Of a stretch of DNA of 33,168 nt, positions 32,959 to 33,168 are shown piece after piece. The stretch is from positions 1-33,168 of the forward strand of contig CAIUZK010000118.1 of assembly GCA_903903635.1 (NCBI GenBank), written 5' to 3'. Source of the DNA: an uncultured Bacteroidota bacterium. GTDB taxonomy: Bacteria; Bacteroidota; Bacteroidia; Chitinophagales; Chitinophagaceae. A model generated the notes under the pieces. The model worked only from the letters and a program-made list of their open reading frames with translations, was not told the DNA's origin and searched no databases. Position 1 is the stretch's first letter, and every line of letters starts with the position of its first letter. Both the position numbers and the translations under genes were made by a program.

Positions 32959-33000
32959 GAAGCGGGATGCTTCCATATAATGGGACGAAGCGGGACGCTT
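32959..33000. repeat. Two near-identical 14-bp repeats, each with internal dyad symmetry
   Basis: GAAGCGGGATGCTT (32959-32972) and GAAGCGGGACGCTT (32987-33000) differ at one base and are spaced 28 bp apart start to start. The first lies in a 6-bp inverted repeat GGAAGC/GCTTCC. The remaining sequence to 33168 is AT-rich, with TATATGTCATATATA near 33059-33074, and shows no gene. Confidence 0.5.
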
Positions 33001-33168
33001 AGACCAGTGGATCTATCATAGATTTTTTTTCGGGGTTAATTGATTGATGCTTAGTTATGTATATGTCATATATACATTGAGATTTTTGCAAGTGTTCAAA
33101 TTGCATGTTTTTTTAATGTGTTTTACCCCTCCTTCGCTTGAAAAGAGCTATGGCGGGTGAAAGAAGAC

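Noticed and set aside
32706-33021. Plus-strand frames of 98 and 73 codons in the right end
   Set aside because: They translate the repeat mosaic (RIKGIKGF peptide) and lack a promoter, ribosome site or recognisable family.

Overview
The window reads as a chromosomal segment of a member of the Bacteroidota, probably close to Chitinophagaceae or Sphingobacteriales. The phylum call rests on Bacteroidota-type promoters (TAnnTTTG at -7, clearest ahead of the M16 peptidase and the RNA helicase), weak or absent Shine-Dalgarno sequences, a tRNA gene without an encoded CCA, and the protein families present. The family-level placement is a guess.

Layout. (1) 1-2462: right end of an integrative element. 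It carries the C-terminal part of a DUF5131 (phage Gp37/Gp68-like) protein, an excisionase-like HTH protein and a complete tyrosine integrase. The integrase points at the 3' end of a tRNA-Arg(TCT) gene (2462-2535, minus), the likely attachment site; the rest of the element lies left of the window. (2) 2589-5888: a conserved secreted protein of unknown function, then a two-gene redox unit resembling a split heterodisulfide-reductase D subunit (membrane 4Fe-4S protein plus CCG-domain protein). (3) 5931-25436: an approximately 19.5 kb surface or exopolysaccharide locus. (4) 25781-32564: housekeeping genes: secreted M16 peptidase, phosphohexomutase of the GlmM type, a small membrane protein and a DEAD-box RNA helicase with a glycine/arginine-rich tail. 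(5) 32565-33168: a gene-free, repeat-rich end.

The glycan locus has three parts. The left-pointing part (16510 down to 5931) holds a GT4, a dehydrogenase/Gfo-Idh-MocA fusion, the UDP-GlcNAc 2-epimerase WecB, a multi-PAS histidine kinase, a heparinase II/III-like protein without a signal peptide, and a WbuB-like GT4. The right-pointing pair (16697-19212) is an AlgI-like MBOAT O-acyltransferase with an AlgJ-like SGNH partner, a typical periplasmic O-acetylation pair. The right-hand left-pointing part (25436 down to 19213) holds two GT4 enzymes, an SGNH esterase-like protein, a NodU/CmcH-type carbamoyltransferase, an unknown 111-residue protein and a polysaccharide deacetylase. Together this suggests a glycan with a ManNAc- or other 2-epimer-derived sugar, decorated by acetyl and carbamoyl groups and partly de-N-acetylated. 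No Wzx flippase, Wzy polymerase, initiating phosphoglycosyltransferase or Wza/Wzc exporter is seen, so export must be encoded elsewhere.

Least explained are the unknown 111-aa protein overlapping the carbamoyltransferase, the cytosolic heparinase-like/fusion-oxidoreductase/epimerase grouping with a sensor kinase inserted in it, and the TTGCACA-rich repeat block at 32805-32900. I do not see clear evidence of a wholly new system; these are the best candidates.
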